Origin: a virus
Length of the DNA stretch: 64,000 bases
Virus record (IMG/VR): IMGVR_UViG_3300032235_000637
Span: 24,490-88,489 of that record
Reading direction: 5' to 3' (one strand)
Below are positions 51,017 to 58,395 of the stretch, piece after piece (position 1 is the first letter of the stretch; the number at the start of each line of letters is the position of its first letter). A program made the position numbers and the translations under genes. The notes beneath the pieces are model-generated. The model searched no databases and had not been told where the DNA came from. It saw only the letters and a program-made list of their open reading frames with translations.

Positions 51017-51856
51017 ATGAGAAAATTGACCATTGGAATGGCGACACATGATGATTATGATGGGGTATATTTCACCATTCAAGCAATACGAATGTATCAT
51101 TCGGAAGTTTTGAATGATATTGAATTTGTAATTATTGATAATAACCCTGATTCAAATCATGGTAAAGCGATAAGGGATTTAACAAATTGGATGAAAGAAC
51201 CGTTTCAATATCTTCCTTTCGTAAAATATAAATCAACCAGTATTAGAAATAAAATATTCGAGTTGGCAGATACTCCTTACGTGTTATCAATCGATTCTCA
51301 TGTCTTTTTGGAAAAAGGATCTTTGAAAAGACTGATAGATTTTTATGACAGTGGTTTAGATGGTGGTAATTTACTACAAGGACCGATCATTTATGATGAT
51401 TTGAAAAATTATTCAACTCATTTCGACTTCACATGGAGAGGACATATGTTAGGCACTTGGCAAACAGATGAAAGAGGATCAGATAAAGATAACGATCCCT
51501 TTGAAATCCCCTCTCAGGGTCTTGGTCTTTTTTCTTGTAGAAAAGATTCTTGGTTAGGATTTAACAAAGAATTTCGTGGATTTGGTGGAGAAGAAGGATA
51601 CATCCATAAAAAATACATAAAAAATGGTAAAAGAACATTGTGCTTACCATTTTTAAGATGGTTACATCGTTTTAATAGACCAAATGGGGTTACTTATCCG
51701 AACAAATACGAAGAAAGATTTCGTAATTACATGTTAGGGTTTCACGAATTAAATCTTCCGACAAACGAATTGAAAGAACATTTCAAAGACGTATTATCAG
51801 AAGATAAACAAACGGAAATTGAGAAAGAAGTTATAGGATTACTCCAAAATTCCTAG
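51017..51856 (+). CDS. Family-2-like glycosyltransferase
   Basis: 279 aa. MRKLTIGMATHDDYDGVYFT and FVIIDNNPDSNHGKAIRDLT form the GT-A nucleotide-binding half; VLSIDSHVFLEKGSLKRLID holds a DxH motif in place of the usual DxD metal site. A C-terminal region with FGGEEGYIHKKYIKNG resembles polypeptide GalNAc-transferase-type acceptor sites (GxEE). Likely transfers a sugar to a virion protein; the mucin-like gene next door is the obvious candidate. Its end overlaps the convergent gene by 18 bases. Confidence 0.82.
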   Translation: MRKLTIGMATHDDYDGVYFTIQAIRMYHSEVLNDIEFVIIDNNPDSNHGKAIRDLTNWMKEPFQYLPFVKYKSTSIRNKIFELADTPYVLSIDSHVFLEKGSLKRLIDFYDSGLDGGNLLQGPIIYDDLKNYSTHFDFTWRGHMLGTWQTDERGSDKDNDPFEIPSQGLGLFSCRKDSWLGFNKEFRGFGGEEGYIHKKYIKNGKRTLCLPFLRWLHRFNRPNGVTYPNKYEERFRNYMLGFHELNLPTNELKEHFKDVLSEDKQTEIEKEVIGLLQNS

Positions 51857-52069
51857 ATCATACTCATATCGAACATCGGAAAGCATTGCATGATATCGCT
51901 CGTCAATGTATTTTTCAATTGCCAGTGGCTTAATCATGTTGACAGGGTTAATGTTTAGTTCTTCAGCTTTGTTTTCAATGAAGATAAATGCTTCTGCTAA
52001 ACATGCCCATCTTGCAAATTCAGTCAGTGTCATTTCAACATTTCCTTTTTTAGTTTCTATTTTTATCAT
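51839..52069 (-). CDS. Hypothetical protein, 76 aa
   Basis: MIKIETKKGNVEMTLTEFAR..., helical, Ala/Glu-rich. It overlaps the upstream gene by 20 bases and the convergent glycosyltransferase end by 18 bases. Not recognised. Confidence 0.55.
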   Translation of the reverse strand: MIKIETKKGNVEMTLTEFARWACLAEAFIFIENKAEELNINPVNMIKPLAIEKYIDERYHAMLSDVRYEYDLGILE

Positions 52070-52565
52070 TCGTATTTTCTTTAATTAGTTTATCAATGTT
52101 AAGGTCTTCGATTGGTTCAGTGATCAGTATAGTATCCAATTTAAGTGTGACGGAATATTTGTTTTTACAGTAGTCACATTCAACCACAAATTCTTCCATT
52201 GGCTTGAAAATACCGTCAAACATGTTGTTACCACAATTACAAGGGAATTTGACAGATGCTTCATCCAATAGTTCCTCATAATTTTTAATAACTTCTTCTT
52301 GCTCAGTGATCACCACATCGGATTCTTGGAGCATATTCTCCAGAGTCTCGACACGCTCATCAACTTTCTTCTTCCCCAAAAGTTCTTCCAATTCTTCCAC
52401 TCTTTTATCATTGCTCTTTCTGTTTTGCGACCAGTAATAAACTGATCCGTAACCTAATCCAGCCATGACAAATGTTTTAGAGAATGACTCCAAATTATCT
52501 GATAACCCATAAGCAATAGCACTTGAAGCCACTACTCCCAATAATATCTGTTTTCCGTATTTCAT
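52050..52565 (-). CDS. Membrane-anchored coiled-coil zinc-ribbon protein
   Basis: 171 aa. Two short hydrophobic stretches (ILLGVVASSAIAYGL at 7-21; TFVMAGLGYGSVYYW at 31-45) followed by a coiled coil (~53-102) and a four-Cys zinc ribbon: C109, C111, C130 and C133. Probably sits in the inner membrane with the ribbon in the cytoplasm. ATGA overlap with the RlaP-like gene. Function unknown. Confidence 0.65.
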   Translation of the reverse strand: MKYGKQILLGVVASSAIAYGLSDNLESFSKTFVMAGLGYGSVYYWSQNRKSNDKRVEELEELLGKKKVDERVETLENMLQESDVVITEQEEVIKNYEELLDEASVKFPCNCGNNMFDGIFKPMEEFVVECDYCKNKYSVTLKLDTILITEPIEDLNIDKLIKENTNDKNRN

Positions 52566-53317
52566 ATTTGTTTTGCTTTTAAAATAATATCTGCTGCAAT
52601 GTCTGGATCAAATTTGAAAGAGATCTTAGATGACTCCATGATTCCTTCCAACTTGCCAAATTCTTCGTTCACCATTCGCTCCAATTGCTCGCATGTGTAG
52701 TATTGTGGGCTAGTTTTTAAATCCATCAATTTCTCCCAATACTTCTCATCAGATTCCTTGACATTTACCATGTATTTACCAGTGGTGAAGAACTCAATAC
52801 CAACTCTACACAATCGAAGGATTTGAACAAAGTTTTTGGGACTGAATCCGTAGGTTTCCACTGCTTTTTTCCTTTTACCACCTAACTGACCGCTTCTTTG
52901 CCCAGTAGCCAATCGAATCTCACTGAATACATAACCCTTCAATGAATTTTTAAGGGTATTGGTATCAATTAGATCGTAAGCATGGGTGACAATCTCGTCA
53001 AAGATTGGATGTTTGTAGGTGAATGCCGTGTCGGGAGCAAATAATATCTCCAAAACCTGAGTATTACTCTTTCTCAATAATTTTAAGTATCGAGTGATCT
53101 CGTAATAAGTGGAATCAATGTCATCAGTCTGGACAATCGATTCAATATTATCCAAATTGGCTAAATATCGCTTATTTTTAGCGACAAATAGACCACGATA
53201 ATCAATATCGGACTCTGGTGTGTTCAAACCATACAAAGTTGAGCCACCAATCAATTGGCAGATCATTTTACCTTCGCAATTCTTAAATGCTTCGTGATTT
53301 TCAATACTTAATTCCAT
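52562..53317 (-). CDS. RlaP-like nucleotidyltransferase
   Basis: 251 aa polymerase-beta-type fold. GGSTLYGLNTPESDIDYRGL at residues 24-43 contains the GS loop and the DxD metal pair (D37, D39); LEILFAPD supplies a possible third carboxylate region. The family (RlaP) is associated with RNA ligases and predicted RNA repair. In this phage it lies a few kb from cREC and HAD genes of the same predicted pathway. No ligase is seen in the window. Confidence 0.8.
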   Translation of the reverse strand: MELSIENHEAFKNCEGKMICQLIGGSTLYGLNTPESDIDYRGLFVAKNKRYLANLDNIESIVQTDDIDSTYYEITRYLKLLRKSNTQVLEILFAPDTAFTYKHPIFDEIVTHAYDLIDTNTLKNSLKGYVFSEIRLATGQRSGQLGGKRKKAVETYGFSPKNFVQILRLCRVGIEFFTTGKYMVNVKESDEKYWEKLMDLKTSPQYYTCEQLERMVNEEFGKLEGIMESSKISFKFDPDIAADIILKAKQI

Positions 53318-53841
53318 AAATACCCCCTGTATTTTATAATTGTGTTCATTATTTTTGTATCTTTCTTCAAAAACGATTCTTCCAGTATCAAATATTCATT
53401 TACATTAGTCCCACCCCAATTATCAACTTGATATTGTAGAGCAGGACGCTCATTTTTTAGATAAAGATAAGCATTTTTGAGTTCTTTTTGACGCTTTTTA
53501 TTAGCATTCGCCGTTTTCTGATCGATATGACCCTTTTCTAATTCATAGGAGTAGTCATAGGCAGCATCATTAAGACCATCTTCCTTTTCCACATAATGAA
53601 TCAATGACTCGAACAATGCAATTTCGATGATCAGTTCTTTATCCATCCAATCACCTTTGAGCTTGTCAGTTAGCCATTTCTGTTGATTTTTATTTTTCTT
53701 TTTAGTCATTCCAATTGAAACCTTTATTGTCTCTGAATAAGGTGTTGATTTATTACAGATATCTTTAAGCATCGACATTTGTTCATAGGGAGGATGCCCA
53801 TGAACGTGTTTCATTTTTATGTTATCGGGAATTTTGAACAT
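53308..53841 (-). CDS. Hypothetical protein, 177 aa
   Basis: Lys-rich, helical (MTKKKNKNQQKWLTDKLKGD; TANANKKRQKELKNAYLYLK). Start five bases after an AAAAACTAG/TATAAT box; overlaps the RlaP-like gene by ten bases and so may function with it. Not recognised. Confidence 0.6.
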   Translation of the reverse strand: MFKIPDNIKMKHVHGHPPYEQMSMLKDICNKSTPYSETIKVSIGMTKKKNKNQQKWLTDKLKGDWMDKELIIEIALFESLIHYVEKEDGLNDAAYDYSYELEKGHIDQKTANANKKRQKELKNAYLYLKNERPALQYQVDNWGGTNVNEYLILEESFLKKDTKIMNTIIKYRGYLWN

Positions 53842-53846
53842 GCCCG

Positions 53847-53863
53847 ATTATACTCTAGTTTTT
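53847..53863 (-). promoter_or_regulatory. AAAAACTAG-type early promoter-like box
   Basis: Minus strand AAAAACTAGAGTATAATCGG, five bases between TATAAT and ATG 53841. Overlaps the stop region of the preceding late gene. Confidence 0.55.
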
Positions 53864-54215
53864 AATTATTGCCAATGGTATAATTCGACAATATCTTGTC
53901 ACCATTTTTCATCAAATACATCATGATCTTCTCCAGATTACCTTTCAGCTTAATTAGATCACCATTTTTTTGATATTTTTCCATTTTAATGATATTATTC
54001 AGTTTGGAAGACGCTTGAAATGCACTGTCTTGGATATCGGCTAGATATTGAGGCAGTCCTTCAAATTCATATGGGAGAGTGTCTGGTGCTTGTGCCAATT
54101 TCTCATCCGTTTTATATTTTCTCATCTGTTCAGAAGGATTTAGAGGATTTTTGAAATCAAAATCAATAGCACCAGAGGCGATTGCAGTAGAATAAGGAGA
54201 ATTTGAAGCAGCCAT
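53862..54215 (-). CDS. Hypothetical late protein, 117 aa
   Basis: MAASNSPYSTAIASGAIDFD, then FKNPLNPSEQMRKYKTDEKL and helical C-terminus. Behind a TAAATAAT box in a divergent double promoter. Not recognised; presumably virion or assembly protein. Confidence 0.6.
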   Translation of the reverse strand: MAASNSPYSTAIASGAIDFDFKNPLNPSEQMRKYKTDEKLAQAPDTLPYEFEGLPQYLADIQDSAFQASSKLNNIIKMEKYQKNGDLIKLKGNLEKIMMYLMKNGDKILSNYTIGNN

Positions 54216-54221
54216 ATATAG

Positions 54222-54229
54222 ATTATTTA
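54222..54229 (-). promoter_or_regulatory. Late-type TAAATAAT box, leftward half of divergent pair
   Basis: Minus strand GTTAAATAATCTATATATGG before ATG 54215. Confidence 0.6.
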
Positions 54230-54240
54230 ACTATTTAAGC

Positions 54241-54248
54241 TAAATAAT
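54241..54248 (+). promoter_or_regulatory. Late-type TAAATAAT box, rightward half of divergent pair
   Basis: Plus strand GCTAAATAATAATATGCG before ATG 54252. Confidence 0.65.
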
Positions 54249-54251
54249 AAT

Positions 54252-54668
54252 ATGCGAAACAAATTTCAAGCTAAATTCATTAAATTACTCAGAGAAGCAC
54301 CTGAACTCGATTTCGATCCTGCTGCTGAAGAAGCCGCTGCTGATGGACAATTAGATGATGGAGTGAATCTCGATGATTATGATGTAGATATGGAACCCGA
54401 TCCAAATGCTATGGATGAAATTGGCGATGCTGTTGCTCGTCAAAATGAGCAAATGGTCGGCGTTGTTGATAAATGGAGTGCTAACATCGATAAGTTCCTT
54501 GGTTATCTCAATGGTGATCAACCAAACAGCATTCAAAGTGTTCTCGCTACTGCAAATGCTGATTCTATTTTAGGAAACTTGCAAAGACAACAAGTTAAGA
54601 TTGGTCGTATTGCTTCTGATCTCGCTGCTCTTCAGCAAGCGTTTCTGACTGCAAAGAAATCACAGTAA
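54252..54668 (+). CDS. Late acidic protein, isolated plus-strand gene
   Basis: 138 aa. Basic start (MRNKFQAKFIKLLREAPELD), an acidic middle (GVNLDDYDVDMEPDPNAMDE) and a helical C-terminus (GNLQRQQVKIGRIASDLAAL). The short basic N-terminus followed by acid is similar to scaffold/core precursors. It stands alone among minus-strand genes with its own late box, so it may be a moved late gene. Not recognised. Confidence 0.6.
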   Translation: MRNKFQAKFIKLLREAPELDFDPAAEEAAADGQLDDGVNLDDYDVDMEPDPNAMDEIGDAVARQNEQMVGVVDKWSANIDKFLGYLNGDQPNSIQSVLATANADSILGNLQRQQVKIGRIASDLAALQQAFLTAKKSQ

Positions 54669-54670
54669 GA

Positions 54671-55090
54671 TTATCTATATTCTGGTGGAATGTAATTGTA
54701 TTTCGTCGGATCTTCGGAATCTTTCATAGCATCTTGAATCGCTTTATCAGGAGTAGAACCCCATCCTATAGCTTTTCGTCTCTTACCGTATTCCTCATAG
54801 ACCACCCATTGAGAATCATAATCCCCCGTGTCGGCAATTGCCCACGTTTCACAGACAAGTTCTGATGCTTCCTCGTCAAGCCAGTCGAATAATTCTCTGT
54901 AATCAATTTTAAGCTCCGCTTTAAGCTTTTCAATATCACGAATTCGATAAGCTAACCGCCTATTTACCGAATTTAGCTCATTTATCAACCTTTGAGCAAA
55001 TTCAACCCTAATAAGACCTCTGGATATACAGGGTTCTCCCACAAAATCCAATTCTTTTTGTAGTTCTTCTTCGTAATTTACCATAACCAT
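54671..55090 (-). CDS. Hypothetical protein, 139 aa
   Basis: Begins MVMVNYEEELQKELDFVGEP. The ATG at 55090 touches the TATAAT of an AAAAACTAG box; if transcription starts about seven bases after TATAAT, the second ATG (55084, MVNYEEEL) would be the true leaderless start. The C-terminus (GSTPDKAIQDAMKD) is common in small phage proteins. Not recognised. Confidence 0.6.
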   Translation of the reverse strand: MVMVNYEEELQKELDFVGEPCISRGLIRVEFAQRLINELNSVNRRLAYRIRDIEKLKAELKIDYRELFDWLDEEASELVCETWAIADTGDYDSQWVVYEEYGKRRKAIGWGSTPDKAIQDAMKDSEDPTKYNYIPPEYR

Positions 55091-55107
55091 ATTATAATCT
55101 AGTTTTT
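55091..55107 (-). promoter_or_regulatory. AAAAACTAG-type early promoter-like box
   Basis: Minus strand AAAAACTAGATTATAATATGG. The TAG is the stop codon of the primase gene, and ATG follows TATAAT without a gap. Confidence 0.55.
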
Positions 55108-56121
55108 AATTAACTTCATCTTCACTGTTGCTGCCAAACCCTTATGAGTATTCTTTAGAATTAAATCTGTTGGGTATTCGTTCATTTCATAAGCCATACA
55201 TACGGCATTTATGTCTTTGAACCGCTTACCATCATATTCAGGCCAGATGAACACTTTCTCCCCCATCTTAATGAGCTTTAAAGTCTTTTCTCGTGCTGTT
55301 TTATCAATCCACTGTGAATCCAATACCCAAATTCTCTCAAAAAACTTCAGAGCGTCTATTTGTTCTTGTTGACTAAAAGTAAACAATTGTTCACCTTTAG
55401 TAATACCCCCAAGACCAAGACCATTCCTAACAAAACAGGCATCTAATGGACCTTCTATGATGAAGACTTTATCCAACTCGGACGAAATTCTCTCGATTCC
55501 AAAAATACTTCGATCTCCGCCGTCTTTCGACATATAACTTGGAGATTCATCATCTAAAATCTTTCTCGATTGGTAATAAATAATCTTACCCGACTCGTCT
55601 TTGAACGGGATCACCAAACGCTTATCATGCTTATCATCTTTTAGAGATAGATAAAAAGCATCAGGACGATTTACCGCTTTATCCAATCGTCTTTCTTTGA
55701 TATAATCTAATGCTTTTCGGACAATTTTATTATTTTTATAATAATCTGTCTGATTTTTATCGAATAAATTGATACTATCGAGCGGTAAAGACGATGTAGT
55801 CTTTGGTTTTTCTTCTTTTTCTTCTAAATCCATCACATTTATCATGCCGAAATTACCTTTTTCAATCTCATCGACTATTTGATTGAATGACATTCCTGAA
55901 ACTTCCTTGATCCATTTGTAGGGTTTGGATGACCATCCACAATTATGGCAAAAAATGTTATCATTCTCTGGAATATAGAAGCATCTCTTCTTATGACCCC
56001 AGCTTTTTCCTTCCCTGCAAATAGGACAACAACAATTATAAGTGTTGCCATGAGTATTATGGCTTACTTTATACCCAAATTCATAAAATTTGGATACAAC
56101 GTAATCACTTGGAATCTCCAC
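55099..56121 (-). CDS. 61: DNA primase, gp61
   Basis: 340 aa from the GTG at 56121, very close to T4 gp61 (342 aa). An upstream in-frame extension to 56352 lies wholly inside the neighbouring gene and is rejected. Zinc motif CPIC at 32-35 and CHNC at 58-61; Toprim-type VFIIEGPLDACFVRNGLG and WVLDSQWIDKTAREK. Makes RNA primers for lagging-strand synthesis with gp41. Overlaps the upstream gene by 17 bases. Confidence 0.87.
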   Translation of the reverse strand: MEIPSDYVVSKFYEFGYKVSHNTHGNTYNCCCPICREGKSWGHKKRCFYIPENDNIFCHNCGWSSKPYKWIKEVSGMSFNQIVDEIEKGNFGMINVMDLEEKEEKPKTTSSLPLDSINLFDKNQTDYYKNNKIVRKALDYIKERRLDKAVNRPDAFYLSLKDDKHDKRLVIPFKDESGKIIYYQSRKILDDESPSYMSKDGGDRSIFGIERISSELDKVFIIEGPLDACFVRNGLGLGGITKGEQLFTFSQQEQIDALKFFERIWVLDSQWIDKTAREKTLKLIKMGEKVFIWPEYDGKRFKDINAVCMAYEMNEYPTDLILKNTHKGLAATVKMKLIKN

Positions 56122-56392
56122 CAACCTTTTTTGATTGGTGTTGATATTCCGCTTCGATAACTTGGAAGATATTTCTTGGAAGATTTTCAATGTATTCAAT
56201 GATACCTTGTTCTTTCGCAAAGTCAAATTTTTCTTTCGGGACTCGTTGGATTTCCAACAATGGTGTGGAAAGAAAAACGTATTCATCGCCATCTTTTTTA
56301 ATAAAATTGAAGAATTGACCAACGAAGTCCCCTGCTTGAACAGCATAGACATCGCCTTTTTTTATTTTCGGTTTTAAAAAATTAAAAATCAC
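56105..56392 (-). CDS. Hypothetical protein, 95 aa
   Basis: MIFNFLKPKIKKGDVYAVQA..., an SH3-like beta opening followed by FVFLSTPLLEIQRVPK-type strands and a helical C-terminus. Overlaps both neighbours (primase start and upstream gene end). Not recognised. Confidence 0.6.
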   Translation of the reverse strand: MIFNFLKPKIKKGDVYAVQAGDFVGQFFNFIKKDGDEYVFLSTPLLEIQRVPKEKFDFAKEQGIIEYIENLPRNIFQVIEAEYQHQSKKVGGDSK

Positions 56393-56693
56393 CTGATATA
56401 TTCATTCTACCAGCCATGAACTCTCCAAATTTTTGAATGAAGAGGTTCTGCATGGCGTTATCTTCTAATTTATTAGAATGAAATGAGATTTCCACCACAT
56501 TTCCATCTAAATCGTAACCTAAGAGTTTACCACATGTTAAAAATTCTTGCATTGTAGCTTTTAAAGCATTTTTAATTACGCTTTTACCACCTTTTCTATC
56601 TCTTTTGAGCTTTTGTTTCAAAGATTCTCTAAGGATTTCTAAAACCTTTTCATCCACAAATACCTCATCAGGGGGTTCTTCTCCCTTTTCCAT
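56382..56693 (-). CDS. Hypothetical protein, 103 aa
   Basis: Lys/Glu-rich helical N-terminus (VLEILRESLKQKLKRDRKGG) and a compact C-terminal half with CGKLLGYDLDGN. Behind a TAAATAAT box that contains the preceding stop. Not recognised. Confidence 0.6.
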   Translation of the reverse strand: MEKGEEPPDEVFVDEKVLEILRESLKQKLKRDRKGGKSVIKNALKATMQEFLTCGKLLGYDLDGNVVEISFHSNKLEDNAMQNLFIQKFGEFMAGRMNISGDF

Positions 56694-56696
56694 AAT

Positions 56697-56704
56697 ATTA
56701 TTTA
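56697..56704 (-). promoter_or_regulatory. Late-type TAAATAAT box formed on a stop codon
   Basis: Minus strand GACTAAATAATATTATGG; TAA is the stop of the gene at 56702-57028 and ATG 56693 follows after three bases. Confidence 0.55.
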
Positions 56705-57028
56705 GTCTTTTTTATAGACTGAATTTTCTTCGATTTGTCCAACACCCTTTTCAATCAAAGTCGTGATAACAATCTCCATACTTTGTGTTTTGAGGTTGAA
56801 ATTTTTAATAAAACGATTTCCACCGTCATTAATCTCGAATAGAATATCACCTTTGAACTCTTTGTTTTGATAACAAGTGATCATCACAGATGTATTACTT
56901 GGGTCTACCATCACAGACCATTTACGAGGATCATGTTGACCGTATTGGTCAAACAATTTGACCACGACGAAACCAGAATCTCTCAATCTTTTAACAAAAT
57001 AACCTTGTGTGGTAATATTATTCTTCAT
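56702..57028 (-). CDS. Hypothetical protein, 108 aa
   Basis: MKNNITTQGYFVKRLRDSGF, then VVVKLFDQYGQHDPRKWSVM and beta strands. The N-terminal helix plus strands may form an alpha/beta nucleic-acid-binding fold, but no family is recognised. A TAAATATT box lies at 57032-57039. Confidence 0.6.
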   Translation of the reverse strand: MKNNITTQGYFVKRLRDSGFVVVKLFDQYGQHDPRKWSVMVDPSNTSVMITCYQNKEFKGDILFEINDGGNRFIKNFNLKTQSMEIVITTLIEKGVGQIEENSVYKKD

Positions 57029-57031
57029 AGA

Positions 57032-57039
57032 AATATTTA
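57032..57039 (-). promoter_or_regulatory. Late-type TAAATATT box
   Basis: Minus strand AGTAAATATTTCTATGAAG, three bases before ATG 57028. Confidence 0.5.
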
Positions 57040-57042
57040 CTG

Positions 57043-57567
57043 TTATTTGGATTTTTGCAAGAGAAATTCTTCCACTGATGAGTAGAAATCATCATCTTCA
57101 AAATTCGTCCCGTAATAAGGTGTAATACTGAGATAACGATCAGGCTTAATACCGATATAAATCATTTTCTTCTCGTTCTCTCTAGCAGGAAGATTATCAA
57201 TCAAAACATTATCAGAATGTGATATCTTAGTATTAGTCCCATAATTCATACCACCATATAATGTCTTATATGTTGCTTGGTGAATTTCCTCTCTTGGGAT
57301 TATATTTTCAGAAGGAAAGTCAAAACAAGCTAATCTTGATACTTCTGTTGCATATTCTCTAGTCGCAATTGTTAATAGATACACGTTTTCCAATCCAACA
57401 TAGCTACGTGCCAATTTAATGACATCGAGTGCTGATGGTCGAACTTTGATGTCGTAAACACCGCCGTATTCTAATGCGATAGTGAAATCACAATCGGTTA
57501 GATATCGCGATGCTGCCGACCCAGATATTAATGTCTCGTCAAGATCTATGAAAATTTTATTTAGCAT
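57043..57567 (-). CDS. HAD-superfamily phosphatase-like protein
   Basis: 174 aa. FIDLDETLI at residues 6-14 gives the nucleophile and acid/base Asp pair (D8, D10); LLTIATREY is motif II and SDNVLIDNLPARENEK supplies motif IV. Could remove phosphate from nucleotides or RNA ends. Overlaps the cREC gene by seven bases, supporting a joint role. Confidence 0.8.
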   Translation of the reverse strand: MLNKIFIDLDETLISGSAASRYLTDCDFTIALEYGGVYDIKVRPSALDVIKLARSYVGLENVYLLTIATREYATEVSRLACFDFPSENIIPREEIHQATYKTLYGGMNYGTNTKISHSDNVLIDNLPARENEKKMIYIGIKPDRYLSITPYYGTNFEDDDFYSSVEEFLLQKSK

Positions 57568-57950
57568 GATAATATTTGTTTAATGATTCGTCTTCCTACG
57601 TGATTTGCGGTGTGGACATAGATTTTAATATCTTCCCCACCTTTTAATAATGATTTAAGGTAATTGGCACAGTGGATACCACATTTGGTATCAAAATTTT
57701 CCCATTCGTAAATTTCAGACCGTGTTGTTTCTTTCATGTAATGAACCATATGGTCTTCACATAAGTCACAATCGAAAGAAACTGCTCGTGGCAACCCTTT
57801 TTCGTTGAGGATTTTCACAAAGTCCTCATAATTTCTAACAATTTCCCAACAACCATTAGGAATATCAGAGTATCCACACAACATTTTTCCTTCCCCATAA
57901 AGAAATGCTTCTTTTGGAGTTCTAACATCGTCTAAGAATAAGTTATACAT
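57561..57950 (-). CDS. Cyclic-phosphate-processing receiver-domain protein (cREC-type)
   Basis: 129 aa. NLFLDDVRTP at residues 3-12, then WEIVRNYEDFVKILNEKGLP, VSFDCDLCED, CGIHCANYLKSLLKGG and KIYVHTANHVGRRII follow the cREC family (receiver-like fold with LDD, SFDhDL and vHs-N--G motifs). The family is predicted to process 2',3'-cyclic phosphates in RNA repair. Overlaps neighbours on both sides. Confidence 0.8.
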   Translation of the reverse strand: MYNLFLDDVRTPKEAFLYGEGKMLCGYSDIPNGCWEIVRNYEDFVKILNEKGLPRAVSFDCDLCEDHMVHYMKETTRSEIYEWENFDTKCGIHCANYLKSLLKGGEDIKIYVHTANHVGRRIIKQILSC

Positions 57951-58197
57951 TAGGAATTTTACAAAGTATTGTTGAAATGTTTAATCTTTTTTGGAAATCA
58001 GACCATTTGATGGGAGTATCCATATCGACACCATCGTTCTGTCTCCAACCATCAGGGTCCATCATTTGAACATCTGGCATCGTCTTGAGCCATTCGTTTG
58101 CAGATTTCTTAGCGAAGACTTTTTCCCATCCTTCAGAATATGCAGAATTCTGAGGAGATGTTTTAATGACTTTTCCTGTAATTTCGTTAATCGCCAT
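57943..58197 (-). CDS. Hypothetical protein, 84 aa
   Basis: The start at 58197 (MAINEITGKVIKTSPQNSAY) is preferred over 58248 because it gives an 11-base overlap with the upstream gene instead of 62. Contains SEGWEKVFAKKSANEWLKTM. Not recognised; adjacent to the cREC gene with an eight-base overlap. Confidence 0.55.
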   Translation of the reverse strand: MAINEITGKVIKTSPQNSAYSEGWEKVFAKKSANEWLKTMPDVQMMDPDGWRQNDGVDMDTPIKWSDFQKRLNISTILCKIPNV

Positions 58198-58393
58198 AAA
58201 TAATTTCTTTTGTTCTTGTGATAAATTCCGATCTGTCACCAATTTCACAATTGAAGCAGTAATCCCATAGATAATCTTCGATATCAGGGTTCACTAAATC
58301 TTTGATATTTTTATAAATTTCTTGTTGTTGATGATCAAGAGCTTGAATAGCTGCTCTAGCATCCTCGATTTGTAATTTCGTTTCTTCGTCCAT
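58187..58393 (-). CDS. Small helical protein, 68 aa
   Basis: MDEETKLQIEDARAAIQALD..., coiled-coil-like helix followed by YLWDYCFNCEIGD with a CxxC-type pair. Two bases after the clamp gene stop. Not recognised. Confidence 0.55.
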   Translation of the reverse strand: MDEETKLQIEDARAAIQALDHQQQEIYKNIKDLVNPDIEDYLWDYCFNCEIGDRSEFITRTKEIIYGD

Positions 58394-58395
58394 AA

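Noticed and set aside
56122-56352. Longer primase start giving 417 residues
   Set aside because: The extra 77 codons lie inside the neighbouring gene and have no primase features; the GTG at 56121 gives the T4-like length of 340.
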